Source: Condylostoma magnum (lineage: Eukaryota > Ciliophora > Heterotrichea > Heterotrichida > Condylostomatidae). From it: 64,000 nucleotides of DNA. Shown one piece after another: positions 12,068 through 24,962 of the stretch. The translations under genes and the position numbers were made by a program. Numbering within the stretch: the stretch's first letter is position 1; every line of letters begins with the position of its first letter. The notes beneath the pieces are model-generated. The model saw only the letters and a list, made by a program, of their open reading frames with translations. It was not told the DNA's origin and searched no databases. The stretch is taken from contig CAKKTI010000043.1 of assembly GCA_920105805.1 (NCBI GenBank), positions 1 to 64,000 on the forward strand. The letters run 5' to 3'.

Positions 12068-14581
12068 ATGAAAAAAATCGATTTCTTCACAGGAATTCCA
12101 GGAGCAAAGCGCTAAAGGGAAGAGGACACGTTTAAGCAACCTAAATTTAAAACCTTTAAAGTACAGGAAGACGAATAGAATTGAATTGAAATAAATTCCG
12201 ATGCATCAGCAAATACAATATCAGACACATCTGACCTAGAAGTAGTTTAGATAGAGCAGCCATAAGACTTGACACTCAGTACTGAGCTAATACAGCCTCC
12301 CCCTGAAATAATAAACCGTAGAAAATCAGTACTAGATAGAGGATCTTAGCCCAAGCCTAGAAACATGTACTCTAAATACAACACTATGACTTCCCCTTAC
12401 GCTTCTAAGTTCAAATTGCCTCCAAACCTCCGAAATGTCAGAAAAAGAGGAGATACTAAAGCCCGTAGTACTTAATTATTCCAAGGCTTTTAGAAAATTT
12501 CAAGGCAAAAGTCTACAGTCGAAGGTCCTCTTAATGGTAAGACCTTTGTAGTTACAGGAATACTACCTTTACCCAGGGAGGACCTTGCATCTATTCTTCG
12601 TTAACTGGGAGCCAGAGTTACCAATACAGTAAGTGGCAAAACAGACACACTTGTGTATGGGGAGCTACTGGAAAATGGTAAACATTTTACATAAGGTGCA
12701 AAGTATAAAAAGGCAAAGGAGCTTTAAAAGTAGGTTATTTCCTTTGAAGCCCTAGATAAGTGGATTTTACAGATCACTAGTAAGAGATTAGTAAGACCTG
12801 CTCCAAAGCCTTAGTAAGACTAATAAGTTGAGGTAATAGAGATTCATTAGGTTGAGGATGATATGCAATTAGATGTAAAAATTGATGTGCATTAGCCTGT
12901 AAGTTAGTTTAAGGTAAAAAGTAAGGAAGAAATAGGATCGTAGTTATGAGTATAGAAATACCAGCCTACATAGTTATAGGATATCGTAGGAAACATGCAG
13001 TCAATAAAGAATTTGAAAAAGTGGCTATAGGACTGGGAAAAAGTGATTTTATTAGGACAATATAAAGAATGCAATCCTTATAAATCCAGGGTTTTTGATA
13101 CTGAGAGAAATTTAAACGCAGCAGCTTCACTAATATCTGGTCCACCAGGAGTAGGGAAGACTACAACAGTCAGATTACTTGGAAGGATGCTAAGGTATTA
13201 GATTTTGGAAGTAAATGCAAGTGATAAGAGGAGTAAAAGAGAAATTACGAAGTTGTTGGTATAAACACGTAACAACAACTCCCTTACAAAATCAGGAGTA
13301 CTTAAACGTACTATGATAGTTTTAGATGAAATTGATGGAATGACTGCAAGCGATAGGGGGGGTATTGGAGCTGCAATACAGTTTATAAAAAGGACAAGAG
13401 TTCCTATAATATGCATATGCAACGACAGGTATCATAAAAAGCTTCGCCCATTGTTGAAATACTGCTATGAAGTGTAATTCACTCCTCCTTCTAAGTTCTA
13501 AATAAGTAAATTTGTCAGCAAAATTCTATAATAGGAAAACTTCACTATAACTCCAAGCGCATTAGAAAGAATAATTGACTAATCAGGAAGTGATATACGA
13601 CAAGTTCTCAATATGCTAGAGTTGTGGGCAAGGTCGCATGACTCTATAACATTCATGCAGGCTAGATAGAACCGGTATATGACAAGAAAAGATGAGAGCT
13701 TTACTCTCAGTGTATTTGATGCAGTTGGAAGAATTTTAGACTCAACTCAATTTAAAAAGCTTAAACAAAAGGAAAAAATCGACTTGTTTTTTATAGATTC
13801 TTCACTAATAGGGCTAATGATTCAGGAGAATTACTTATATGCCTTTCAGTCCAGTAAAAAAGTAGTGCATGATATGTCAAAAGCTGCTGACTCCATAGCG
13901 TTTGGAGATATACTAGATACGAGGATCAGAAGGAACAGACAGTGGGGACTGCTGTAATACTACGGCCAGGCTGCTTGTATAGAGCCAGCCATGCTTTCTG
14001 GCAACAAGGTGGCATATCCCAGATTTCCAGAGTACTTAAAAACATACGGCACATATAGGAAAAATGCAAGATTAGTACAGGAGCTAAAGAAATCATTGTG
14101 GTGTCCTGGAATCGAAGCTAATGCTGTTATTGGGGAGTTTGCACCTATTCTATACAAACTTATTGTTACCCCTATGAAAATGAAACTGTAAAATGGAGTC
14201 TAAGAAGCAGTTGATATAATGTGGTATTTCAGAATTAAACCTGAAATGATAAGCGAGCATTTAATTCAGTTGTAGTTCGGATACACTACCTTTGAAGCAG
14301 ATTATAAGAGCATTAATAGAGAAGTTAAGTAAAAGGTAACAAGGCTTTATAATTAGCTGCATAAAGATTCTATCATAAAAAGCAAAAGAAGGTAGTAAAG
14401 CTATAAAGATGAGTTCCTATATGAAAATGATGAGGAGAAACGTGAGGAAGAAAGTGAAGAAGAACAAGGAGAACTGGTTAAACCGTCCAAAGTAGGAAAA
14501 CTAAGCCAAAGAAATAAGAGAAAAACAGGTAAAAAGGGAAAAGCAGATCCTAAACCTATTACAGCGTTTTTTGGCAATTAG
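12068..14581 (+). CDS. RFC1: Replication factor C large subunit
   Basis: An 837-residue clamp-loader large subunit that loads PCNA in the nucleus. A BRCT domain lies at about residues 155-235 (GKTFVVTGILPL). The AAA+ module at about 295-520 contains LWVQKYQP just before it, Walker A GPPGVGKTTT and Walker B MIVLDEIDGM. The RFC1 C-terminal helical domain follows, then an acidic/basic tail ending KPITAFFGN, which looks like a PCNA-interacting box lacking the initial Gln. Two TGA codons are read as Trp, including the conserved W of LWVQKY. TAG 14579-14581 is taken as stop, with TAA 14585 and 14609 as alternatives. No introns are apparent. Confidence 0.93.
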
Positions 14582-14629
14582 TACTAAAACTTCCATTATA
14601 ACAAACCCTAAAGTTAACAGAATTCCTTA

Positions 14630-15640
14630 CTAAAGAAAAGCTAATTTTTCTTGATCAACAGCTATTACTTTCTTTGCATTTAACCCCCTAGAGCTCAATT
14701 TCTTCTGAATTCCCTCAGCATCCCTCTAATCTCTTACAGCTGCCACTAAAACATCAACTTCTCCTTCATGCTAAACCAACTCTGCCCTTCCTTCACATAC
14801 AATCATAACCTTTGACCTTTACGTCTAAAGGGCAATTGAGGGGTCAGTTTTACCAGTGAATTAAGTTCTTATGCCAAAATGAGTGTCTATAATGGCTGAG
14901 ACTGTGGTTAAAGGCCACTTGTGAGACATAGCGCATACAAGTGACTCCTATACACCAGTTTTCTATATTAACTGCTCTCCGAAGCTAACTAGGTCTTCTA
15001 CTTTCCTTCCATTTAACCTAGCTTTAGTTGTATCAAGAGCATCAATGTTACTGCTTTCTGGTAAAAATCGATATTCAGAGTAAACAGGTACATCTTTTAG
15101 TTTAATGGTCCCTCTAATAGCCTTATGTCCTGTTTATAACACAGATTTTAACTCAGGGAATGCCTTAGAATTGACAAACTCTCCAATATTAGTCTATTTA
15201 AGCTCAGGAATCAGTTCTAGTACTTAGTCAATCCTATACCCCTGTCCACAGACTTGCCAAGGTGAAAACACCATAATCTTTGCTCCTTTTAGTGCATCTT
15301 AAGAATTTTTTAGATTTTGTAATTGTATAACCTCAGCTCCTAGTTTAAAACTTGCAAATTGTAGTACAAGAGTCTCTGCTAGGTTTTCACAGGCCAGCCA
15401 GCTGACTAGCTTATCTCCTGGACGCACTCCTAGCTCATATAGGCCGTAGGCATAGGAGTTTATATAGTAGTCAACTTCGTTTATAGTCCAATTAATTGGT
15501 TACTGGGAGAAAATCCAGGAGTCGCGGTGGGGACGGGTTTGTAAGGAGTTCTGTATACTTTTAGACAATAAAGAACTACTGGCCTACGGGGTGGCCTTGG
15601 CTGATGAAAAAGCTACTTGTTTTAGAAAGTGTTATAGCAT
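14630..15640 (-). CDS. Acyl-CoA-synthetase N-terminal-like protein, probably mitochondrial and non-catalytic
   Basis: A 336-residue protein starting MLQHFLKQVAFSSAK, basic and amphipathic like a mitochondrial presequence. Residues about 45-110 (WTINEVDYYINSYAYGLYELGVRPGD, abridged match) follow the N-terminal pattern of AMP-binding acyl-CoA synthetases, but the AMP-binding core (YTSGTTGxPK) and the catalytic C-terminal domain are absent. The C-terminal half forms its own alpha/beta-looking domain ending VDQEKLAFL before TAG 14630-14632. It is therefore probably a structural or regulatory descendant of the family rather than an enzyme. It is divergent from the pseudokinase gene, 58 bp away. 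Confidence 0.6.
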
Positions 15641-15698
15641 TTTATTATTAAGGGTATATGGAATGCATAGTAAATTTTGTTACACTTAATCTTTAAAT

Positions 15699-17069
15699 AT
15701 GGGAAATATTTGTTGCTTAGGCACTGATTCCAAAAATCATAGAAGAAATTCATCACTGAAAGCGTCTAATATCGACCCATTTGACGTATACACCTTTTAT
15801 AGGATGGGAAGTATACTAGGGAAAACCCAGGACTCTGTACTGCGGCTAGGAATCAACTAATTCATTCCTAATTACCACGTTGCAATAAGGATTGTTGATA
15901 AACAAGTACACTGTAGGAATGATATTTAATAGGATATTTAAAGAACAAATCAACTAAGACACCCGCATATACTGAAACTTATTGAGTATTTTGAAAGTGA
16001 TAACAACTATTACATTGTATCAGAATATTGTTAAGGAGGTAATTTACTTAATAGAATTAATCAGTTTGGGAAATTCAATGAATCTGCAGCCAAACAAATA
16101 CTGTTTTATGTTCTTCTGGCTTTGTAGTTTCTGCACGCTTAGTATATAGCCCATGGAAATATTAAACTAGAAAATGTTATATTGAATGTAACTAGTGATT
16201 CTATAGATGTAAAGCTTACTGATATGAAGATGAACTACAATAAAAACTCATAATAAGGAATCTTTTTACCTGGTGAAAGTTAATTTGGGTAGTAAGAGCC
16301 AAAATCAGATATGTGAAGCTTAGGAATACTGTTTCATTACATCCTACTGGGCTGTTTCCCTCAAACAACGATTATAAACGGTAAAGAAACTGTCGATATA
16401 AGTTAACTAATATACGATAACTATATATGAAGTGATATTTCTAAAGAATCAATTGTACTAATTAGAGACTTACTTCAAAAGCTACCCTTCAAACGACCTA
16501 ACTCCACTGAGATCATAAACAGCCCTTATTTCTCAAAAATATACAGAAACAGTTTAAAGGTAAATTCTCAAATAATCCACGAGTTTCTAGTATACAAACC
16601 AAAAAACCTCTTATCCCGAAACCTCCGACATCTTCTTTCCGACTATATAAAAAACAACAGCTAAATCTAATCCATTTGAAACTACTTCCAACTACAACTC
16701 AACGGTGATATTTACTCCGACTCAATCCAATTCCCCCTAGAAAACCTATACCTCTGGCAATCCAATACAGACATACAGCAAAGCATTTTTAACATTACCA
16801 ACAGAGAAGTAACAGCTTTCACTTACATTGAGCTACTTTCCTCAATCCAGCACTTCCTCCTTCCAGAAATCCGCCAATTAGCTGAAAATGTCTTTGTACT
16901 GCTGTGCGCTGGGGAGAAATCTAAGCTTACTGCCCGTATGATTAGCCACGCCTTCAAGCGACATAATATCAAAAGCAACTTGCCAGATATCCAAATGGAG
17001 TTTCAAAACATTACTAGACATTCCTACATAACAAAAGACGAATACCTGAGACTACTTAGATTAAATTAA
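15699..17069 (+). CDS. CDPK-derived pseudokinase
   Basis: A 456-residue protein with a kinase fold layout but dead catalytic motifs: no glycine loop (GSILGKTQDSV), VAIK Lys changed to Arg (VAIRIV), HRD changed to HGN (AHGNIKLENV), DFG changed to DMK. The SDMWSLG segment of the F helix is kept, its Trp from TGA. The C-terminal region corresponds to a degenerate EF-hand domain without recognisable calcium loops. MGNICC suggests myristoylation and palmitoylation. It probably arose from a CDPK like that at 7583 and now acts as a scaffold or allosteric partner (inference). TAA 17067-17069 ends it, 32 nt before the convergent neighbour's stop. Confidence 0.82.
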
Positions 17070-17101
17070 AACAAGTTTTTATAAAAAGTCTAAAAGTTAA
17101 C

Positions 17102-18025
17102 CTAAAGATCAAAGACTGATAAAGTTCCAGGTGCATAGCCAGTAAGGCTGACTGTTGCTAAATCAGTGGCCACGAATACAGTGATTCTTTCTCCGAGATT
17201 TGCCTTTATGCTGTTAAAGTTCTCTGTATCATCCTTCAATTCACCCTTAATTTGTCCAATTACATGTAAAATTTTATCTTTTCTTAGTAATTTGGCGGCT
17301 GCTTCCTTAAGTTTTGCAGGTAATTAAGAAGGAGATCTGAATCTGAGGTTAAGATTAGCTCCTTTGAAAAGTCCAAAGGATCTAGCAGCGGCTTATATTT
17401 AATCAGGTACACCTAGTTCTGAAACAACCTCAGATACCTTTTCACCGAGATCTTCGTTAAGAGTGACTTTAAGGTCGAAAAGGAGAGAGCTTAAAGCTTC
17501 AATAAACCAGTTGTCAGATCCATAGACATCTGAGCTTCTCTGGCCTAATTGAAACTGTAGCTTAATGCTTTGATCAAGTTCAGCAATAGAACCGCCTTGC
17601 ATTGCGACCATTTCGTATACAGCATCTAGCTGTTCCTTAGACTCTTCTTATAACGAAGCTTTTACAACCAATGACGAACCGTTGACACTGGATTCGAAGT
17701 CAAGGCTGAAAGGTAAATGTCCAGTTTCTTTTACTGCGGCGCTTAAGACCTGGCGAAGAGGAGCATCTGATGATACATCATCACCTCTAGCACCTTCTAA
17801 TAGAGAATCAAGTGTTGATTTCAATGCTTCGGCATTACCCTCAGATTCACATTGAACAACGACATATGCCTTGAAGTTATCAGCTTCCTGTCCTGCTAGG
17901 CTTGAGAACTCTTACTTCTTCTGAGCTACTACAGCAGTTCCTAGAGACACATCAAGAGCTAGAGAAACTCCAGGGTTATCATTTTGATCTCCAACAGTGA
18001 CGTTTACTTCTGTAATCTGGGCCAT
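17102..18025 (-). CDS. Unknown soluble acidic protein, probably highly expressed
   Basis: A 307-residue product starting MAQITEVNVTVGDQND, Ala/Leu/Ser/Glu-rich, with no TM segment, signal peptide or known motif. It seems to alternate helical and strand-like segments (for example QEESKEQLDAVYEMVAMQGG). Base composition and codon choice differ from the neighbours: GC is higher and many Gln codons are CAA/CAG rather than TAA/TAG, which in ciliates often marks strong expression. TAG 17102-17104 is taken as stop. A structural or cortical protein is possible, but this is a guess. Confidence 0.7.
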
Positions 18026-18095
18026 TATTTTTATAAACGAAATAATCGGCTGCAAATGGATAAAAATACAGTCAAGAATAATTAATTTTTAAAGA

Positions 18096-19598
18096 CTAAG
18101 AAGTTTTACCCTTCATTACCTTGACTCCTGGGATATCACTTTCCTCGAAGGTGAACACAGGCTTCGATTTGCTTTTAACAATCTCTAAGTCACATCCATT
18201 TCTGAACCCAATTTGCTTATATGACGGTGTAAGAGATTCGTAGTAGTTGGGCTTTTATCGTCTACTCTTAACAAACACTCGGGCCATCACTTTTTTCTTT
18301 TTAAAGTTTTCAGGGTATAGAAGTCCATTGGGAGGAGGAATTCGTATATTGCTTGACATTTTAAACTCTTACGTGTCGATTGAATCGATTAGTCTCTATG
18401 GGTCAAAAAGGCTTTTAGGGTTAAAGGCTGGTTTTCCACTGATGGTTCCTGTGTTTACTGGGCGGGCTGGTGATAATTAGGGGGAGTTTCATAGTTGGGA
18501 TTGTTGTCCTTTCTTACTGTAATAACTAGTAGTAGAGGATCTAGGTGAACATGATATATCTGGAGGAGGTGGAGTTAAAGCTAATCTGTCAATTTTAGGC
18601 CTAAAAGTACAGTTTTTGCTAAATTCTTCGTCGTTTTTCCTTTGGATTTCTTCTTGTTTAGATTACTTTTTCTCTTAATTTCATTTCTCACGTTCAGTTT
18701 GACTCATTTTAAGCTGATGTGGCTTTTTATTTGACGGAGGAGGAGGACTTCTGGCTATTGCTGGTTTTACTCTTGGTGAACTAGGCGATACAGTACTAGG
18801 TAGATCGACTTGTATAGGACTTCTGGCATTTTCCTGGTCTTTTCTATTATTTTTCTTTAGCGATCTTGTAGAGTCTGTTGCTTATTAATTGATAGTTCCT
18901 TTCCTATTCAAAGTTCTTTCTATAGTGTTCTACTCTTTCCCCTTGGGCTTTAAAGGCATTGCCATGTTACTTGAATGAATACCTCTATTATTAGTTACCT
19001 TTACCTTCTACTTTTGCTTTTTAGGTCTTTCTTACTTCTAAGTTGTTTTCCTAGATGGTGCTCTTTCAACAATAGTATGTCTTTCTGTTATTTTACCTGT
19101 TTTATTATCAACCGTTATAAAAAGTTAAGGTGAGTTAGCTTTTCTAGGTTTATTGGGTTTAATAGTTTCCTATTTTGCAATTTTTGATATTAGTCCTTAA
19201 GGAGGGGATTAAACTTTTCCAGATTGTATCTAACTCTTCATCTATTAGTCCTTATGGCTTTAAGCAAATTCCTGTAATTGTTTATCAGCTATTTTTCTAG
19301 AGAATTTGTCAATAATTGGCTTTCCAGGGTTGTTTTTCATCTCTTACGTGATTATCTTCTCCATTACTCTTTCTACCTTAGTTTTTCTCTTATTGATCTG
19401 CTTAGCTGATTCACTATCAGGATTGTTATCGATTTCCTCATCTGAATTTCCTTCGAAGAGCATTGAGTGCTCTAGTAAATCTTCCTTTTTTACCAGTGTA
19501 AAAGGATCTCTTAGTCTTTCACGCTCTTTTGCATCTTAGTAAAGGCGATCGAATACTGGACTGCTTTGACGATTTTGGTTTAAATTTTAGTCAGACAT
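18096..19598 (-). CDS. Disordered, basic, cilium/basal-body-type protein
   Basis: A 500-residue Lys/Ser/Pro/Gln-rich protein. Near the N-terminus it has VFDRLYQDAKERERL, a segment common in protist proteins of axonemes and basal bodies. Further on it has FSKNCTFRPKID, matching the companion CTFxPxI motif of the same proteins. Most of the rest is low complexity, with proline clusters (SPPPPSNKK, LTPPPPDIS). Two Trp are TGA. TAG 18096-18098 follows KGKTS. A microtubule-associated role is inferred only from the two motifs. Confidence 0.65.
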
Positions 19599-19781
19599 TT
19601 GTATTCGTGTAAATATGCCAGATTTTTAACGATTGCTATATTAAAGTATAAAAAAGACTTTATTAGTTATTTTTACAGTTGTTGTAATTTTAGTCATTTT
19701 TTGTGTCTTTTGAAAGAAATACAGAAATTTAGTTAAATGTCAAATAATCGAATAATATGACTTATTAAACCAATTTAGTCA

Positions 19782-20765
19782 TTAATAAATTACTGGCTGT
19801 ACTTTGTGATCACTATTACTCGGGTAGTATTAGAAATGCAGTTTTAAGGACTCATAGCCTTAAATTCTGGCATATGACAATGCACATATTTTGTCACTGT
19901 TAAACTTTTCCCATCTTCTTCCATCATAGGCTTTATAGAATCTAGGGAGTTGATTGTAATTAACAAAGTTTATAAAGGCGTACCCCATATTACACTTATT
20001 CTTGAAATCTATTGGAAGATAGAAGAAATTATAGCAGTTTCTGAATTTTTTATCGATGTTGCTAATAAGCATCTATTAACTGTATTTATTAGGGATATTT
20101 TTAATCATTATAGTGGTTCTTTAATCATAGCCACTCCTTACATTATCTAAGCAAATAACAAACTGTTAAATCTACTAGGTCCTTACTTATTCAATCACGT
20201 CTTCGTAATAAGGACTAGTAGACGTACTTTCTGTATTAGGACTAGAGCTATAATCAATTGTTTAGCCAATTGATTACTTAAACAACTAAGGCTGAATATA
20301 CTGGTACTTAAGATTGCAATTTTAGTGCAATAAGGCTGTAAATAAGGCCTTACATGCTCTTATATCATAAAACTATGCGAAGTATAGAGGTATGTGCATT
20401 TAAAATTACTACAACTCTCCAAATTTAGATATCATTGCTTATATATCTAAAGGGTTTCCACTATCAGATCTAATACACAACGAATCCTCATCATTTTACT
20501 TATATACAAATGTTACATCTGTATATATGGAAAAATCTTAAAAAGCTTTGTAGGAATCTCTTAAATCGAAAAATCCCACTATTACTACATTTTATCTAAT
20601 AAACTAAGTATCATATACTAAAATAGGACCAAATTTATTGACCTGCTTATAAAAATCATCCAAATCACAGTTCTCCATAACATCACTAAACCTTAAATAC
20701 CTGCTCAAAGGCTAATTTTCAGTTAAATTTCCCGTAATTTCTTTAAACACTTAAAGTCTTAACAT
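19782..20765 (-). CDS. Mei2-like RNA-binding protein
   Basis: A 327-residue product. The C-terminal domain (about residues 220-310) is the Mei2-type third RRM: TIMIKNIPNKYS, NFFYLPIDFKNKCNMGYAFI, then WEKFNSDKICALSYARIQG. This domain is specific to Mei2-like proteins, which in fungi, plants and ciliates bind RNA and often control meiosis or development. The N-terminal part carries a weaker RRM-like fold. TAA 19782-19784, followed at once by TGA, is taken as the end. It starts 22 nt after the stop of the transporter gene upstream on the same strand. Confidence 0.85.
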
Positions 20766-20787
20766 ATTATATATTAACCCCTAATAA

Positions 20788-21783
20788 CTAACTAACATCT
20801 TTTTTGCAGATTTTGAAGAAATCTTGTAGTACCATAATGCAAATTCCTAGAATGGCAATAGCACAGCCAATTACCTTCAAGTAGTTAGGCATAATCATAA
20901 GTATTAAGAAATCCAAAAAGACTTATAGAACTCCGGACATATTCGCAATTGTTGTAGCTGGTCCAACTATTCCGTTCATAACACTGTAATTAAGCAAAAC
21001 AACTGCAATTGCTAGCAACATTCCTCCTAAGAATCCTATATATAGAAAAGGATCGTATAAAGGAGATTCTTGCATTGTGAAATGAACTACTACAGTAAAG
21101 ATTCATCCTTATATGCCTTAGACTACACAATATATGATAAAAACAGTAAAAGAGTCAATTTTGTTTTTAAAAGCTTGCTTTGATGTTAAATTTCTGCCTG
21201 TAAATGCAAATATAGTAATTACTCCACATATAAATCCTAATATTGTTCCTGAAAAGACGTCCTATATGCAAATTATACAGAGTCCTACAAACGATACAAG
21301 CATTCCTGTAATTTAGTAAGCATTTAATCTCTCATTGAATATTAAGTAAACACAAATTGCACTTGTTATGGCTTATCCGGAACATATACAATTTATCACT
21401 CCTCTATTGCCTGGATCTGCATTAAACCCTATGAATATGAAAAGTTAGCCTATTCCATTTGAAACTCCACCAAGTACAGTAATTCAAAACCCTGTTTTAA
21501 GCTAAACTCCTTCATCTGTTTATTCAAGTATGGAAAGATCACTCATCTTCAATGATCTTTGCAAAGCTTTTCTTTTCTTTATTGTAAAATATACAAAAAT
21601 GATCAATGCGATGAATAGTTAAGCTTGTGATGAGCCAATATAGATACTTAAAGGATTCTTGAAGTTAAGACCACATACAAATCCTCCAAATCCTAGGCCC
21701 AGCAAAGACCCAAAAGCTGTTAGTAGTCAAATTAAGCTTTTTTACTGTTGTTAAGGCTTATAACTGGTAACTCTATCTTCCAT
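20788..21783 (-). CDS. Multi-pass transporter of the DMT (EamA) superfamily
   Basis: A 331-residue protein with about ten hydrophobic helices, short loops and a lysine-rich cytosolic loop after helix 2-3 (IKKRKALQRSLK). Helix 5-6 region FNERLNAYQITGMLVSFVGLCII matches the drug/metabolite-transporter pattern (conserved FGERL..Q..G...I..G), so a nucleotide-sugar or metabolite antiporter is likely. Trp is encoded by TGA at three sites. TAG 20788-20790 follows KKDVS. Substrate and membrane are unknown. Confidence 0.75.
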
Positions 21784-21922
21784 TTATCTATATATAAAGT
21801 AGCATTTTAAAATTGTGCCTAATTAGTAGCCATTCTACAATTTATGCATTAAATTACCTAATTGCATAGCAATATATACTATACTAATCAGATAATTTTT
21901 CTTTCCATTTAAATTTTGAATA

Positions 21923-24900
21923 ATGTTTTAACACGAAATAAATCAAAGTTCTGACCTAAGTAATTAACTTACCTTTGAAATCAGCTACTCTGACCCAAGT
22001 TCCGCTCGTTCAATCTCTCAAAGAAGACTTAATAAGCAGAAATCAGTCAGTTTTGGAAATGTTGACGTAAACGAATATAATGATTTATCATATGAGCCCT
22101 AATAAAGCAGTTCAAGCATAGAGCCGGGGTACTCAGCTTCTACTAGATACGACAGGGACCCGGATATAATGATAGATGAATTATTCGAATAAAGGTTTCA
22201 TAGTCCGGATCGCAAAGACTATTTCCTAAGTCCCGGAAAAGAGAATTGAGACTATATTTAGCAAACTCAGGCAAATGATAGTTCAAATAAACAAATAGAA
22301 TATGACAAGCAATGCAATAGATGTATGCAACAGTCTGAATTACTGAATCAAACATATGAAAGTGAGAGAAATTTATAGGATAGGTGCAACTTTTTGAGTA
22401 AGCAGGTGTAGAGATTTAAGTAAAAAGTGCAAAGCTAAAAGTAGAAAATTGAATTTTATGAGAAAGAGCTATCAAACTTAATGACTAACTCGCAAGGATA
22501 AAACTTTTTGCATTATCCATAACATTCTCATTCTCCTGATTTAGTTTAGTTTAATAGTGGGTAGTATGCACAAATTGCTAGTAAATAACCTTTAGAGGAA
22601 GCGAGATCAAGAAACTATGCATAGGAGAATTAATTAAAACAGAAAAATGATTCATTAGAGCTAGAAATAGACAGACTGAAAGAAAACTATGAAACTTTAC
22701 AGTTGAAATTTAAAGATCTGTAATAAAGAGGGAACTTGTAAGTAGGATAAATTGAATAAGAAAATATTATGCTAAAAGATAAGTTAAATTATTACTAAGA
22801 AGCTAATATGATGTAATAAGATGCTTTAGAGGAATTAGAGTCTTAAAGAGTCACAATTCAGAATTTATAAGAAAATATATGTAAAATTACAAGCAATTTT
22901 GTGTAGATAATCAAGTCTAATGATGGGCTAACTTGGGTTTCATTATTACAATGTGTGTAAAGCCTGTAAAAATCAATTTAAATTAAGGATAAAGTTACAT
23001 TTTTATAAAAATTAGACTAGCTTATTGAAATCATCGAAAACCTTAGTTTAAACATGAATTTGTAGTAATAATTAGCAGATATATGCTTATAAATCTCAGA
23101 ATACCTCAAATAGCAACAAAACTGAAATTACATTGGAAAACTAGTAAAGCAAATCGATAATGAGATAAAAGAGGATATAATATCTATAGTTACCAACGGT
23201 TAAGCACAAAATATGCAAAAAGAATAATACTTTTCAGATTTCTCAGATGATGATAACTATGCTGAGGAAATTGAGCTAAAAGCAGCTGAGGAAGGACTTG
23301 AATACTTTTTATCGTATCATCACAAAATCTAGTCGTTTGGTAAAATAAGCATATAACAGCTATATCAAGATTTGAATGACTAGCTTCCATACCTACCTCC
23401 TAATTTCTACAATTCCTTTATGACAAAGTATGGGATTAAAAACGGATAAGTGAATCTAGAGTAACTAAGAAAGGACTTCTAAATGCCTAGAAGATGGTGG
23501 TATCAAAGACTGAATACTGATGATTTCTGCAATAATGGGTTAGCAGATGAAATTGATAAAAAATCTAAGTGTGTTTTAGTAGAGTTTATAAGATAAAAGC
23601 TACAAAATTACATGCTTGTACAATAACTTAAACTTATCAGCTTAATGTAAGATATTTTCCTAAGTGATGATAAAATTTCAAGAAAAAGATTTAGAAAGCA
23701 AGTTGTTAGTTTAAGAATTCCCTTGACTAAGTAAGATTGTCGTATCATATGCTCATAAGTTGAGAATGAGCAAGGATGAATTCATAAAGATAGATTTATA
23801 AACTGGGTTTAAAACATATAGTAAATTCAATATACTAAAACTCAAACAAATTAAAGCATTGTTAATTAAAGAGATGCTAATTTTTTACTCATTCAAGCTT
23901 AAAAGAGAATTTAAGAATTAGAAGAGACAAAAACTAATAGAAATTACAGCTCAGCTTCTAGTGATATCATAGTAAAAAATCTTTAATTGTAAATAACTCA
24001 ATTAACCAAGGAAAAATAAAAACTTTGTAAGTAATTGAGAAATAGTTCATAAGAAATATCAGTTCTACATTCAGCTATTTCATAACAAAGCATTTCAAAT
24101 AGTTTTGAAGATACAGGAATTCAAAATTCATACAAGAATATGCTGAGATAAAAGGATTTAGAGATAAAACAATACCAATAAGATATAGACGAGCTTGTAG
24201 AGCAAATTCACGAGCTTAGAAATAACATTAACTAATTTTAACTAAAATAAATAATGCAAGGCTAAATATCCTTTGTTTCTAGATCACAGAACCGTATAAA
24301 CGAAAAGCAGTATATTAAGCCACTGCAATAATATAAAAGATTTCAGCTATAAAGACACAAATTGATAAAAAAACAGTCAAATTAATCAAATCATTAAGAA
24401 AGAATCACAAGGGGAAAATTATAGTTATAACTATCAGCCGATAAGATCTTAAATAGGATTAACTTACACAAAAAGTAATCAATACTCTTATCACCTTCCC
24501 CAACATTAAAATAAAAGTAAACTCCTAGTCCAACATTAAGCACAAAGAAACCACATAGTCCAACATTAAAACAAAGAACTATTTTTAGTCCTCAAAGATT
24601 AATCTAAAAGCCACAAATTGAAAACTATTACAAAGGGTTTTAACTTCTAAACAAAATACACCCTAAGCCTTAATAAACAAGTATTCAGAGAAGATAAACT
24701 AGAATAATATAAGCAAAACAAGACTCAAACTAGTTGTTTTTAAGCAATTTGTAAAGGGAAGGATCTCCAGTCTCTCTAAGACAAAAAAACAGAGTTTTAG
24801 GCAAATTATTCAGAAGTTTCAATCTTCTATGAACAGAATCACCTACTGCTCCTAAATCAAGTAAATTTAATAAAACAAATTTCTCATAAGCTGCTGAACT

Positions 24901-24958
24901 TGCAATGCAAGAATTCATAACAGACATCGATAAATTAAAAGATATAATTTTTTCGTAA
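21923..24958 (+). CDS. Large coiled-coil protein
   Basis: 1,011 residues, MFQHEINQSSDLSNQL.... A Ser-rich N-terminus is followed by long coiled coils (residues about 140-390 and 660-800). Between them is a folded block (about 420-600) with EF-hand-like spacing but no clear calcium loop. The tail is basic with three near-repeats of a QKQTPSPTL/KKPHSPTL type. TGA is Trp in NEQGWIHKDRF. TAA TAA at 24956-24961 ends it; the TAG at 24731 is read as Gln because sequence on both sides remains protein-like. A centrosomal or cortical structural role is plausible but unproven. Confidence 0.72.
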
Positions 24959-24962
24959 TAAA

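Noticed and set aside
24730-24927. Minus-strand 65-aa ORF whose TAG would share a CTAG palindrome with a plus-strand TAG
   Set aside because: The plus-strand reading continues past that TAG as convincing protein sequence (NLQREGSPVSLRQKNRVL, then MQEFITDIDKLKDII) to a tandem TAA TAA, so the minus ORF is a shadow.
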